Positions 8,951 to 19,356 of a stretch of DNA of 64,000 nt are shown here, piece by piece. Made by a program: the position numbers and the translations under genes. Below the pieces are notes generated by a model, which had not been told where the DNA came from, made no database searches, and was given only the letters and a program-made list of their open reading frames with translations. Positions within the stretch are counted from its first letter, which is position 1, and the number at the start of each line of letters is the position of its first letter. This DNA is from Silicimonas sp963779765 (GTDB taxonomy: Bacteria; Pseudomonadota; Alphaproteobacteria; Rhodobacterales; Rhodobacteraceae): contig CAVZZP010000002.1 of assembly GCA_963779765.1 (NCBI GenBank), forward strand, positions 682,001-746,000, written 5' to 3'.

Positions 8951-10298
8951 CGACGACCTCGAGCCGGAAGGCCTGCATCGGGTCGTCCAGCCGCATGACG
9001 TGGTTCAGACAGAATTCCCACGCCGGACCGCGATCGATTTCGGCGGGCGAGAAGGGAAAGGCGAAGGTCGGCTGCTCCTCGTCCCGCGTCAGGGGATGGT
9101 GGAGGAGATAGGGGTTCATCAGCTTCCCTAACTCGTTCGCCGTCGCCTGGTCCGGAGCGGTGATGACGCACAGGACGCCAACCTCGTCGGGGATGGTGCC
9201 TCGTGTCTCGAGCGCGCCGAGCGTGCTGTCGACGCCGATGAGGCGCAATTCGCAGGTATAGTCGACGCCTGCGGTCAGCCCGGTCCGGTCGGCTACCTTG
9301 ACGGTATGCTTCCGCAGGATGTCGTCGGTCCAGGCGCGGATGTTCTCGACATAGTGGCGATCGCGGACGGTGGTCAGAAGGATCGTCTGATAACCCGCGA
9401 TCCGTGCCCCTTCCAGCTTCACGGCATAGGTGTCGGAGGGCACCCAGGCCGAGCCCTCGACCCGGACGCGGGTATCGTCGAGCGCGCTGTAGTTCGCGCC
9501 TGTCACGTCGAGATGACCACCGGGCTCATAGAGGATGAAGGGGTCTGAATTCTCGTAGAGCATGTGCGCGAGGACCGTGCGCGGCGTGGCGCGGGCGCCT
9601 TCGGCCAGAGGCGTGACGGTGAACCCCTGCGCATCGAAGTCCACGAGAAGGACTCCCGACTGCGGGTTCGTGGCGCAAAGCGCGCCGCATTCGCCGATCT
9701 TGGCGCCGTGCCACGCGCCACCGGCGTGATCTCCGCGCTGAAGCGGCAGGGCCGAAATGATCGCGGTGTCGGTCGTTCGGCCCGCGATGACGATGTCGGC
9801 GCCGGTGTCGAGTGCTGCGGCGATCTGCTCGGCGCCGGCGAGGGCCACGATGTTGGTGCAGCTCGCTACAAGATCGGGGGCGATCTCGGGAGCGGCAGCC
9901 AGCGGAAGAAGGTCGCCGGCCGTCATGGCGTCGAGGACGCGCTCGACCGGTTGCTGGCACTTCAGCGTGGCGATACGCGCGTCGAGGTGCAATTCGGCCA
10001 GGCATTCGCGGGTGATGTCGAGCAGCCAGTCGACCGTCGAGTCGGTGCCGCAGGTGCCGGCGGTGCCGATGACGAGCGGGCATCCGGCTTCGCGAGCGGC
10101 CGCGATCAGCCCCTTCCACTCGACCTTGGTCGAGGCGCGCGCGTACTTCGATACACCGCGCCCCAGGTAGGACGGACCGGAATCCGTCGACCCTCCGTCG
10201 ATGGCGATCAGGTCGGGCTTCATGGCGACGCCGCGGGCCAGCGCTTCGCGGTCGTAGTCGAGGCCCAGGGCCCCGGACGGGATGAGAATACGGGTCAT
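8943..10298 (-). CDS. Acyclic terpene utilization AtuA-like (DUF1446) protein
   Basis: A 451-residue DUF1446 protein. Family features visible are AIDGGSTDSGPSYLG near residue 33, VIGTAGTCGTDSTVDW near 76, DIVIAGRTTDTAIISALP, and the PGGHLDVTGANYS segment. AtuA from pseudomonads is tied to citronellol/geranyl-CoA breakdown, but most members occur in unrelated carboxylate pathways and no reaction is proven. It is placed 38 bases after tctA and overlaps the DUF4387 gene, so transport and catabolism of one carboxylate are probably co-expressed. No atuCF-type carboxylase genes are nearby, which argues against a true terpene pathway. Start ATG at 10298. Confidence 0.85.
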   Translation of the reverse strand: MTRILIPSGALGLDYDREALARGVAMKPDLIAIDGGSTDSGPSYLGRGVSKYARASTKVEWKGLIAAAREAGCPLVIGTAGTCGTDSTVDWLLDITRECLAELHLDARIATLKCQQPVERVLDAMTAGDLLPLAAAPEIAPDLVASCTNIVALAGAEQIAAALDTGADIVIAGRTTDTAIISALPLQRGDHAGGAWHGAKIGECGALCATNPQSGVLLVDFDAQGFTVTPLAEGARATPRTVLAHMLYENSDPFILYEPGGHLDVTGANYSALDDTRVRVEGSAWVPSDTYAVKLEGARIAGYQTILLTTVRDRHYVENIRAWTDDILRKHTVKVADRTGLTAGVDYTCELRLIGVDSTLGALETRGTIPDEVGVLCVITAPDQATANELGKLMNPYLLHHPLTRDEEQPTFAFPFSPAEIDRGPAWEFCLNHVMRLDDPMQAFRLEVVDA

Positions 10299-10336
10299 GC
10301 GTGAAACCTAGTCCTGCCCCGTCGGGATGGAAAGCG

Positions 10337-11840
10337 TCAGTCGGTGATCGCCTGGGGCTTGCGGATCACACGGCGCATGAAGATGGGGGCGACGAAGCCG
10401 AGGATGGCGAAAATCCACAGGCCGATCGCGATCGGCGACGAGAAGAGATAGGACGGGTCACCGTCCGACAGCGTCATGGCGCGGCGCAGCGCGTCCTCCA
10501 TGTTCGACCCAAGAAGAATGCCGAGGATGACGGGGACGGTGGGAATGTCCATCTTGCGGAAGAGCCAGCCCAGGACGCCGAAACCGATCATCAACAGGAG
10601 ATCGAAATAGCTGCCCGTCAGCGAGTAGATGCCGACGAACGAGATCATCGTCACTCCCGGCAACAGGATTGCAGGCGGAACCATGAGGATCTTCACGAAG
10701 ACCTTCACCATCGGCACGTTCATCGCCAAAAGGACGAAGTTCGCGATGAGAAGTGTCGCGATCAGGCCCCAGACCACCTCTGGCCTGTCGGTGAAGAGCG
10801 TGGGACCGGGCGTGATGTTGAGCGTCATCAGAAGCGCCAGCAGCACGGCTGTCGTTCCCGATCCCGGCACGCCCAACGTCAACATGGGCACCAGCGCGCC
10901 CCCTGCCGCCGCGTTGTTCCCGGCTTCGGGCGCCGCGACGCCGCGCGGATCGCCCTTGCCGAAGTTGCCCTTCGAGCCGACCCAGGATTTTTCGGCCATA
11001 TAGGCCATGAAGGATCCGAGCGAGGCGCCGGCACCCGGCAGAATGCCCGCGACAAAGCCGATCAGCGAGCCGCGGATCATGGTCCCGAAGGTCTGGCCGA
11101 GAAGCCGGAAGGGAATGGTCACCTTGTCGAGCTTCACGCCGATCGAACTCGACTTGCCGTGGCTCTCGATGAAGACGAAGACCTCGGAGATCGCGAACAG
11201 CCCGACGATGGCGACGAGAAAGTCGATGCCGTCCAGAAGGTGCAGGTTGCCGAACGTGAAACGCGCCGTGCCCGGACGCGCCCTGCCCGATCATTGCGAT
11301 GCCGAGGCCGATCAGCGAAGCCATCGCCGCCTTGGCCTGGTTGTTCGACGCGATACCGCCCAGGGTCGAGAAGGCGAGGAGGTAGAGCGCGAAGTATTCC
11401 GCCGGACCGAACTTGTAGGCAAGCCGCGCGATGTAGGGCGCTAGCAGCATCAGAAACACGGTGGCGATGAAGGCCCCCACGAAACTCGCCACGCCCGAGA
11501 TGACCAGCGCATCCCCCGCCTTGCCCTGCTTGGCCATCGGATAGCCGTCGAGCGTCGTCATCAACGCCGGTTCGTCGCCGGGAATGTTGAGAAGGATGGA
11601 CGAGATACGCCCGCCGTACATCGCGCCATAGTAGACCGAGGTCAGAAGAACGAGCGCCTGTGTCGCGTCGAAGCCCATCGTGAATGTGATCGGGATCAGG
11701 ATCGCGACGCCATTCGATGGCCCAAGTCCGGGAAGCGCCCCGATGATCGTGCCGAGAAAGCAGCCGATCACGGACAGCATCAGCGTGTAGGGCGAAAGCG
11801 CCACCGAAAAGCCGAGTGCCAGGTTCGACAGAAGGTCCAT
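10337..11840 (-). CDS. tctA: Tripartite tricarboxylate transporter large permease TctA, frameshifted
   Basis: After correcting one indel this is a 500-residue, ~11-segment permease of the TTT family. Characteristic stretches are GALPGLGPSNGVAILIPIT at the N terminus, SVYYGAMYGGRISSILLNIP, and a second PGAGASLGSF repeat half. The frame breaks near 11271, where one extra G on the coding strand separates MIGQGASG from TARFTFGNLHLLDGID. Start is the ATG at 11840, overlapping the tctB stop (TGATG). It works with the periplasmic TctC and small permease TctB to import a di- or tricarboxylate driven by an ion gradient. Confidence 0.9.
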
Positions 11841-12280
11841 CAGCCGAGCCACCCCTTGGGAAACGGCACGAGGCCCAGGCCCAGCGCATAGCGGAAGAGC
11901 ACGAAAAGACCGATCGACAACCCGATCCCGGACAGCGCCGCCGCCATGGGTCTCGGAGAAAGCTGGTAGCTCAGGATGCCCGCAGCAATCGCCGTCGGAA
12001 CGAGAAAGCCGAGCGGTTTAATGGCATAGGCATAGGCCACCATTACTGCCGCCGCGAAAATCAGCGCCGCGAGGGTGCGCGTCGCTGGCCATTCCGCCTC
12101 GGGATCGGGACGAAGGATCATCACGATAGAGGCGACGATCACGCCGCCGGCGATCAGGTAAGGGAAGGCCTTCGGACCCATCGGGTCGGGGAACAGCGGA
12201 ACCTGGATCGTCGAGGCGCTGAGGATATACCCCAGCGCCAGGAGGATCATGACCGCTCCGAAGATGCGGTCGCCGGTCAT
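11840..12280 (-). CDS. tctB: Tripartite tricarboxylate transporter small permease TctB
   Basis: A 146-residue protein with four predicted membrane segments, the standard TctB layout. Only the N-terminal motif IFGAVMILLALGYIL and the PDPMGPKAFPY loop (typical TctB 'GP..FP' signature) are diagnostic. It starts with an ATG that shares its last base pair region with the tctC stop (TAATG) and ends overlapping tctA, so the three subunits are tightly coupled. Confidence 0.87.
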   Translation of the reverse strand: MTGDRIFGAVMILLALGYILSASTIQVPLFPDPMGPKAFPYLIAGGVIVASIVMILRPDPEAEWPATRTLAALIFAAAVMVAYAYAIKPLGFLVPTAIAAGILSYQLSPRPMAAALSGIGLSIGLFVLFRYALGLGLVPFPKGWLG

Positions 12281-13239
12281 TACTGGATCACGCCGATCTC
12301 TTTGGAGAGGACGACGGTCTCGGCTACCACGCCATCGACCCAGGTCTGAAAGTCTCCGCCCACCTTGGTGAAGGGTGCGAGACCGTTCGCGGCCATTGCT
12401 TCCTGCCATTCAGCACTGTCGGCCACCGCCTGGAGCTTCTCGGCCCAGGCATTGAACTGCTCGTCCGAAATGCCCTTCGGCACGTAGAGGCCGCGCCAGT
12501 TGACTGCGACGACGTCGAGCCCCTGCTCCTTTGCGGTCGGGATATTATCGAACCCCGGCACGCGCTCGTCCGTCAGGACGCCCAGCGCCTTGACCTCGCC
12601 CGAGTTGATAAAGCCAACGATTTCCGACATGTCGCCCGTCATCGCGGTGGTGAAGCCGCCGATGGTCTGGGTGATCGCGTCGGCACCACCGTCGACGCCG
12701 ATGTACTTCACCGCGCGGATGTCGTCGACACCGCCCGCCTTCAGGACCTGGAGGACCTTGAGGTGATCGAACCCGCCTGCGGCGGAGCCCCCGGCGAACG
12801 AGACGTCCTCGCCGTTCTTCACCGCATCGACAAGGTCGTTGAGCGTGTTGAGCGGGCTGTCCTTGGCAACGACGATCACGCCGGGATCGCCGGCGATCGC
12901 GCCGACGAAGCGGACCTGGTCGGCCGTCATGCCGGCGAAGGCGTTCTGGGCGAGCCGGGTGGTCGTCGCGGAGGACGCCGCCACGATCAGGTCAGCGTCA
13001 TCGTTCCGTTCGCTCACGACGTGGCTGTAGGCGACTCCGCCGCCGGCCCCCGCCATGTTCGTGACCTGCACGGGCTGGTCGACCTGTTCGATGTCGTAGA
13101 GGATCTTCCCGATTTGGCGGCAAGTGAAATCCCAGCCTCCGCCGGGGTTCGCCGGAGCGATGCACTCGACGGCGAAGGCCGTAGTGCCGAAGACGGAGAG
13201 TGCGGCGCTAGCTACGAGCGCCCGAAACGTGATTTTCAT
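12280..13239 (-). CDS. tctC: Tripartite tricarboxylate transporter substrate-binding protein TctC
   Basis: A 319-residue periplasmic binding protein with a Sec signal peptide (residues 1-22, cleavage after TTAFA). The Bug/TctC motifs ECIAPANPGGGWDFTCR and GGSAAGGFDHL are present; the latter is the family's carboxylate-binding loop region. The ATG at 13239 has a strong GGAGG site (gggaggacatc). It is the first gene of the operon tctC-tctB-tctA-atuA-like-DUF4387. TctC proteins bind citrate and other carboxylates; the ligand cannot be inferred, but the AtuA-like partner suggests a branched or hydroxylated acid. Confidence 0.9.
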   Translation of the reverse strand: MKITFRALVASAALSVFGTTAFAVECIAPANPGGGWDFTCRQIGKILYDIEQVDQPVQVTNMAGAGGGVAYSHVVSERNDDADLIVAASSATTTRLAQNAFAGMTADQVRFVGAIAGDPGVIVVAKDSPLNTLNDLVDAVKNGEDVSFAGGSAAGGFDHLKVLQVLKAGGVDDIRAVKYIGVDGGADAITQTIGGFTTAMTGDMSEIVGFINSGEVKALGVLTDERVPGFDNIPTAKEQGLDVVAVNWRGLYVPKGISDEQFNAWAEKLQAVADSAEWQEAMAANGLAPFTKVGGDFQTWVDGVVAETVVLSKEIGVIQ

Positions 13240-13344
13240 GATGTCCTCCCATGGCATCGGTGAGCCGTCTGCGCGGCCGTCCGTTGTCCAGCCTTACGGA
13301 AGGGCAGGTATCAAGGCAAGCGCGACGTTCCCGTCGGACATCCG

Positions 13345-14394
13345 CTACTCTGCCGCGCCCAGGTAGATAGGCATGGCGCTGCGACGAGATGGATCGAACG
13401 GCGGCGAGGGCTTCTCATCGACGTGAAGCAGCGTACGCCAATCCTCCAGCACGGACGACAGGCGGAAATCGCAGCGGCCCGAGACCTTTGGACGGGTCTC
13501 CCGCCAACGACCGATGGTGGCGATCACCGCGTCCGTGTCTGTGCAATCGAGGCATTGCTCTATGGACGAGACCACCTCGTCGTTCGCGCCTAGACCGCAG
13601 TGAGTCAGGACGGGGCAGCCGACGGCGTTGGCTTCTGCCAGAACGATGCCGAAGGTCTCGGCGAAGGTCGTCTGGGGATAGAAGAGGCAGAGCGAGCGCT
13701 CCATGAACTCCCACAGCCGCGCCTTGTCCTGGCGTCCGACCATGCGCACTCCGTCCGGGACAGGCCCGAAGTCCCACCGCATGTAACCCGGATCTGCGAC
13801 CGCAAGGGTCATCGTCGGGAAGACGTCGCGTACGGCGCTGAAGTTCCAGAACACCTCGCGCAGGCCTTTGTGCGGCGCGCTGGCGAAGAACAGGAGGTCC
13901 GGGTCGTACGACAGTCCGAGCGGTCGCAGATCGTCCGGGATCGGGTTGTAGACATGCGTGATCTTCGGCGCGGATCGTCCAAGGAACGCCCGCAGCGACC
14001 GTGCGTGAGACGCCGAAACGCAGACGACGGTGACATCTGCCTCGCGCAGCGCCTCGCCCATCCGGCGGTTGTGCCGCCCCGGCACGTTGTGGACCCAGAG
14101 CAGGATCCGCGCGTCCGGATTGGCTTTTCGGCAGGCTACGGCCGCCTTCCATGAGTTGATGACGACGATGGTCTCCGCCCTGATCCTCGCCTTCCAGCGA
14201 TACGGCCTGAACCAGACTCCGGAGCTACAGGAAGACGCTGTCCTCGCTGCCTGATGGATTTCCAGCCTGACATCGCGCACAAGCCCGCGAGCGACCTCCG
14301 CGATCGTCATTTCCGTACCGCCGAGGCCGATCAGGCTCGCAGCATCGGTCGTGTAGGGCCGCGGCGCATTCGGATCGAGGATCGCGACGCGCAT
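13345..14394 (-). CDS. Glycosyltransferase, GT4-like (GT-B fold)
   Basis: A 349-residue cytosolic glycosyltransferase. The N-terminal half carries GLGGTEMTIAEVARGL (nucleotide-sugar/acceptor loop) and the C-terminal half has the E-x7-E motif in ETFGIVLAEANAVGCPVLT plus FFASAPHKGL, as in GT4 enzymes. The ATG at 14394 overlaps the upstream GT2 stop (TGATG); a GTG three bases earlier is an alternative. It is the last gene of a three-glycosyltransferase operon. Donor and acceptor are unknown; an exopolysaccharide or glycoconjugate role is inferred from context. Confidence 0.82.
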   Translation of the reverse strand: MRVAILDPNAPRPYTTDAASLIGLGGTEMTIAEVARGLVRDVRLEIHQAARTASSCSSGVWFRPYRWKARIRAETIVVINSWKAAVACRKANPDARILLWVHNVPGRHNRRMGEALREADVTVVCVSASHARSLRAFLGRSAPKITHVYNPIPDDLRPLGLSYDPDLLFFASAPHKGLREVFWNFSAVRDVFPTMTLAVADPGYMRWDFGPVPDGVRMVGRQDKARLWEFMERSLCLFYPQTTFAETFGIVLAEANAVGCPVLTHCGLGANDEVVSSIEQCLDCTDTDAVIATIGRWRETRPKVSGRCDFRLSSVLEDWRTLLHVDEKPSPPFDPSRRSAMPIYLGAAE

Positions 14395-15347
14395 CACGCC
14401 ACCGAAGGGACGACGCCGCGCTGGCTGCGGACTTCGGCCAGTGCAACGTCCCGCGTCGCCGGCGTCTTCAGGGCATCCGACACGGTGATGAGATCACGGT
14501 TCCAGATCTCGGCTATGCGAAGGTCGGCGAGATCGAGCGGCGCGGTGGGAACCTCACGGGTGTGGAACCAGTCCTCGACCATCTTCCAGACACGCTGGCG
14601 GTCACGCTGACGGCGCTCGCTGTCATAGTCCGTGTCCGATGACTGAGTGAGGGAGTCCGGCGTCTCGATCTTGGTCAGCAGAACCTCCGGGATGACCCAG
14701 ATGACCTCGCCGGCGAGGATCAAGCGATTGCGGAACTCCCGGTCCTCCTCGATGCAGTCCGAGAACCCGCCGAGCTTGCGGAAGACGGACGAATGGAAGA
14801 GCCCGGAGTTGACGTGCGTCCAGTCCCCCGGAACACCTGCCGCCATCTGAAGGTTCGGGAAGACATCATCGACGAGGGAGAGTGTGCGCCGGATCTCGAC
14901 CCGTTCGCCGTTCGGCAGGATTAGCTCGTGATGCGTCAGGACTGCGCCGACCTGGATTTTCGATCCCGGAACACGGTTGGCGAGCTTCCAGTTCAGGACG
15001 GGGTGAGCGCCGATCTCCTCGTTCCCGATCACGCGCGCCTGGCGGATGACCTTGTCCCGGTGCGGAACGTCGTCGGAATCGTGGAAGGTGATGGCGTCCG
15101 ATGGGGAAAACAGGATCCCCACGTTCTTGGCCTGCGCCGTGCCGCCGTTCTGCGACAGCCGGATGTAGTTGAAGCGCGGGTGAGAACGGAAATCGCTGAG
15201 GATCTCGCGCGTCTTGTCCTGCGACGCATCGTCCACGACCGTCACGATGCAATGCGGGTGAGACTGGCCCAGGGCAGCCTCCACCGAGGCGCGGATGAGA
15301 TGAGCGCGGTTGTAGGTGGGGATGACGATGTTGACCGAGGGGATCAT
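14394..15347 (-). CDS. Glycosyltransferase family 2 protein
   Basis: A 317-residue GT-A enzyme with the canonical start VNIVIPTYNRAHLIRASVEA, the VVDDASQD motif, and a DxD-like metal/donor site in TFHDSDDV. The acceptor region includes SGLFHSSVFRKLGGF and EEDREF. There is no membrane anchor. ATG at 15347 is preceded by gagaggtttga, a good ribosome site, and lies 2 bases downstream of the membrane GT2 stop. It probably adds a sugar to a glycan handled by its neighbours. Confidence 0.86.
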   Translation of the reverse strand: MIPSVNIVIPTYNRAHLIRASVEAALGQSHPHCIVTVVDDASQDKTREILSDFRSHPRFNYIRLSQNGGTAQAKNVGILFSPSDAITFHDSDDVPHRDKVIRQARVIGNEEIGAHPVLNWKLANRVPGSKIQVGAVLTHHELILPNGERVEIRRTLSLVDDVFPNLQMAAGVPGDWTHVNSGLFHSSVFRKLGGFSDCIEEDREFRNRLILAGEVIWVIPEVLLTKIETPDSLTQSSDTDYDSERRQRDRQRVWKMVEDWFHTREVPTAPLDLADLRIAEIWNRDLITVSDALKTPATRDVALAEVRSQRGVVPSVA

Positions 15348-15349
15348 AT

Positions 15350-16807
15350 TCAAACCTCTCCGAGTTGGCGGCAATAGCTGGCGAGCTCATGCTCGAGGTA
15401 GAAATACGCCACGGCCGGCAAGCAAAGCGCGATGCCCCCGGCGGTCGCGACGGTGTCGCCGGTGACGGCCGAAAGGACGATTGCGCCCAGCCCGAGACCG
15501 AGTGTCGTCATCATCTCGGGCGGCATCCTGACGCTGATCTCGTCGCGCAACTTCGATGTACGAAGGAACGCCTGCTCCCAACCGCACAGAGCCTCGAAGG
15601 TAGCGCTGGCGCTGGACGGAAGCAGCGCCATGCGGCAGACCGCAGCACCGAAGGACGCCGTGGCGAACGGAAGCATCGCGGCAAGGATTGCGAGAAGGAG
15701 CGTGCCAACGCCGAGGCCCGCTATCTCGGTCGCGAAGCGAAGGCCGAAAAGCTCCGAGCCCAGCCCCCAGATCAAGAGAATGGCGCCGAAGGTCTGGAAG
15801 TTCACCCAAGCCAAAAGCTGGCGGACCGTGGCGAGCGAGCGTGCGATGCCCGGCCGAAGGAGGAAGGTCGCGGCATTGCCGTGCGCCCACCGCCGCCGCT
15901 GCGCACACAGGCTTTCGGCGGAAAGCGGCAACAGGCCCCGCCCGACGACCTGAGGCACGAAATGCCCGCGATATCCCGCCTGCACCAGACGTGTGCCAAG
16001 CTCGGCATCCTCGGTCACTGTATCGGCGCGCCAGCCCCCGACCGCATCGAGTGCGTCAAGGGATATCACGCTGAGCGTCCCGGTCAGAAGAGCGACGCCG
16101 CGCCGATCCCCGTGCGAGGCGAAGCGCGCGAAATAATCTCCCAATTCCTCGGACACGCCAGGAGCGCCTCCGTCCTGGTCGTACGCCTGAGGAAACTGGA
16201 TGAAGTCGGCGCCGGTCTCGGCCAATGCGGCATCTGCGCGTGACAGGAAATCGGAGGTGACGGCATAGTCGGCGTCGACGGTGACGACATGCGTCGCATC
16301 GGGACGCGCCAGACCGCGCGCGATCGTAAGCGCCCCCGCCTTCGCGCCTTCGACCCCGTCGCGGTGAAGGAAGCGCACGCCTTCCCGTCCCTTGCAAAAG
16401 GCCGCGACGGGCTTCCACAGCCGCGCGTCCTGCGTGTTGTTGTCGAGGACGATGACTTCGTAGTCAGGGGCGCGGTCCTGCGCCAGAAGCCCCCGGATGG
16501 TGCGGATGACGACGTCTGCCGGTTCGTTGTGGGTCGCGACGTGCAGGGTGTAGACGCGCGGACGCCGCGACACGGCCTTGTTCTGCGCGACGACCCGGCT
16601 TCCGTGCGACGGCATCAACTGTATCGCACTCAAGGCGGCCTGGGCCGCAAAGGTGGCGACGGCCATCGCGAACACGGCCCCGTTGCCGAAGGCGGCGAGG
16701 GCGACGAGCGCCGCCAGCCCAAGCATGGTTCGGGTGCCCGGCCCTCCTCCCCGACTCGCCACGGAGGCGCGCGCCGGAGGGACCGGAATAGGGGTCTGAA
16801 GGGTCAT
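15350..16807 (-). CDS. Membrane glycosyltransferase family 2 (cellulose-synthase-like)
   Basis: A 485-residue processive-type GT2. Two N-terminal membrane segments precede the catalytic domain, which has VLDNNTQDARLW, the DxD motif in TVDADYAV, the TED motif in TVTEDAELGTRL, and QRRRWAHGN (the QxxRW box of cellulose/hyaluronan-type synthases); four or more C-terminal membrane segments follow. No PilZ domain is fused. ATG at 16807 opens the operon; 200 bases separate it from the divergent debranching-enzyme gene. Polymerising or single-transfer activity cannot be told from sequence. Confidence 0.86.
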   Translation of the reverse strand: MTLQTPIPVPPARASVASRGGGPGTRTMLGLAALVALAAFGNGAVFAMAVATFAAQAALSAIQLMPSHGSRVVAQNKAVSRRPRVYTLHVATHNEPADVVIRTIRGLLAQDRAPDYEVIVLDNNTQDARLWKPVAAFCKGREGVRFLHRDGVEGAKAGALTIARGLARPDATHVVTVDADYAVTSDFLSRADAALAETGADFIQFPQAYDQDGGAPGVSEELGDYFARFASHGDRRGVALLTGTLSVISLDALDAVGGWRADTVTEDAELGTRLVQAGYRGHFVPQVVGRGLLPLSAESLCAQRRRWAHGNAATFLLRPGIARSLATVRQLLAWVNFQTFGAILLIWGLGSELFGLRFATEIAGLGVGTLLLAILAAMLPFATASFGAAVCRMALLPSSASATFEALCGWEQAFLRTSKLRDEISVRMPPEMMTTLGLGLGAIVLSAVTGDTVATAGGIALCLPAVAYFYLEHELASYCRQLGEV

Positions 16808-17007
16808 CGTGGAATCCGCATGGCAATGTCGGAATAATTCGAACGGCGACAATCCGGTTCCAAAGCGTCGAACTGTTTTCGCCGGACTCCGCGCATCTCG
16901 CTCAAATCCGTGGCGGTGATCTGGCCCGCCGACCTGAACGGTCTAACTCACGCCGGTAGCGGAGGCGCGGCGTCCGGCGATCAGGGCGACAGGGCGCACG
17001 AGGGACG

Positions 17008-19210
17008 ATGAGCGAAGCAGCACGAGAAATCGACGCCGTAGCCAAGGCGGCACGTACCGGCACGCCACAGACAACCGGTCCCAACACCACCAACTTCAAC
17101 GCCCTGAAGAGCGATCACCTCTTCATCGTCTTTTCCGACACGGGCGAAATTCTCGGCCCTGACGCGCAGGGCGTCGGCATCGAGCGCGAGGGTGTCTATC
17201 TCGACGACACCCGGATGTTGTCCCGGCTGCGCGTGCTACCCGCCGGATTGCCTCCGGTCTTCATGAAGGCCTCTGTCGATCGGCTGAACACTACCTTCGA
17301 GACGCTCGTGTCCAATGCGCGCTTCCTCGACGGGACCGACGCGGTGGCCGCCCAGTCCTTCACGCTGTCGCACGTCCGGCGTCTTTCGCATGTTCTGCAC
17401 GACCGCCTCATCTTCAAGAGCTACCACGAAGAGGACATCGAGCTTCCCCTCGTCGTCGAACTGCACGCCGACTTCCTCGACGTCTTCGAAATCCGGGGCG
17501 TCCCGCGGTCGGACCGTGGCATCGTCCGTCCACCCCGGCTCGATGGCAGGGACGTGGTCATGGGCTACGAGGCCCCAGACGGGCATCGGATGGAAACGCG
17601 GCTGACCTTTGATCGCGATGTGATCCTCGAGGACGGGCGGGTCATCATTCCGGTCGCCCTCGCCGCGCGCGGACAGGTCGAGATGGACTGGTACGTCAGC
17701 TTCGACCGCGACATGCCCAAGGGAAAGCGTCGGCTGCGGCGGTCCTATTCCGCCGAACGCGAATCCGTCGAGACGTCCATCGCCGAAGCCCGCTTCAAAC
17801 GGCTTGCCTTGGTCGAGACCGACAACGCCGGCATCAACACCTGGCTGTCGCGCTCCGCCGCCGACCTCTCGATGCTTCTGACCGAGACGATGGAGGGACC
17901 ATACCCCTATGCCGGCCTTCCCTGGTTCGCGACACATTTCGGGCGCGACGGCATCATCACCGCGATGCAGACACTCTGGTGCGATCCGTCCATTGCGCGC
18001 GGCGTCCTCGGGTTTCTCTCCACGCGTCAGGCAACGGAGGCCTCTCACGAAAGCGACGCAAAGCCCGGCAAGATCCTTCACGAGGTCCGCAACGGCGAGA
18101 TGGCCCGGCTCGGAAAGACGCCCTACGCCCTCTATTATGGAGGCGTCGACCAGACCCTGCTCTTCGTCATGCTGGCCGCGCGCTATTTCGCGCGGACGGG
18201 CGATGCGGCTTTCGTCGAACACCTGATGCCCTCTATCGACGCGGCACTCGACTGGGCATCGACCTGGGGCGACGAGGACCGGGACGGCTTCGTCGAATAC
18301 GGCACCGACAGCCCCACCGGCCTTGAGGAACCAGGGCTGGAAGGACAGCGTCAACGCGATCTTTCACGAGGACGGATCCATTGCCGACGGCCCCATCGCG
18401 CTGGTGGAGGTCCAGGCCTACCATGTCGATGCCCTGCGCTCGGCGGCACGGCTGCACCGCTTCTTCGGCAACGGTGCCCTGGCACAGGAACTGGATGCGC
18501 GAGCCGAGGCGCTGGTCAGGCTCATTGACGAGGCGTTCTGGCTACGCGACCTCGGCATCTGGGCGATGGCTCTCGACGGCGACAAGCGACCGACGCGGGT
18601 GGTGTCGTCGAACGCGGGTCACGTGCTGTTCGCCGGCGCGGCCTCGCCCCGACGGGCGGAAGAGGCGCTGGCGACGCTCCGGCGCCCGGACCTTCTGTCG
18701 GGTTTTGGGCTGCGGACCGTCTCGACAGGCTCCGCACTCTACAATCCGATGGGATATCACGTCGGAAGCGTCTGGCCCCACGACACCTGCATCGTCTCGG
18801 CGGGCGCCGCGCGATACGGCGACACCAAGTTCGCCTCGACGCTCTTCGGGGCCCTCCTGTCGGCGTCGTCGCATTTTCCGGAACGGCGTCTTCCCGAACT
18901 CTTCTGCGGCTTCGCCAAAAGCGATGTGCCACACGCCATTCCCTACGTCTCGGCCTGCGCGCCTCAGGCTTGGGCGGCAGGTGCGCCGTTCCTGATGATC
19001 CAGTCGTTGTTGGGCATCGAGATCGACACGCTCAAGCGCACGGTCTCGTTCCGTCAGCCGATGCTGCCGCAAGGCGTCACGCTGATGACGATCCGGCGCC
19101 TTCCCATCGCAGGGCGCAGGGTGGATCTGAACGTCAGAAAAGCGGGCGTCGCGGCGACGCTCGAAGTCGTCTCGGCGCCAGAGGACATGAGCTTCGTCTT
19201 CAAACGCTGA
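17008..19210 (+). CDS. Glycogen-debranching-type glycosidase (amylo-alpha-1,6-glucosidase family), frameshifted
   Basis: A ~733-residue cytosolic glycosidase. Residues ~30-230 form the beta-rich 'glycogen debranching N-terminal' domain (FIVFSDTGEILGPDAQGVG, YLDDTRMLSRL); the rest is an (alpha/alpha)6 barrel with LPWFATHFGRDGIITAMQ, AFWLRDLGIWAMAL and HVGSVWPHDTCIV, which hold the likely acidic catalytic residues. One extra T at 18323-18324 splits it: correcting restores SPTGLRNQGWKDSVNAIF. The family acts on alpha-glucans or on glucosylglycerate-type compounds. galU follows on the same strand, so a role in glucan or compatible-solute turnover is plausible. Confidence 0.83.
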
Positions 19211-19356
19211 CGGTCACCTGCAGACCTGAGCCACTTTTCGCCCTGCGCAAAATTCTGCACCTGCGAGAGGGAACTCCAAAGAGATCCTCCGGTTGAACAT
19301 TCAGTCCGGTGATGACGCGCCGGAGCACGATTTTGCGAAAACAGGGGTGTGTCACC

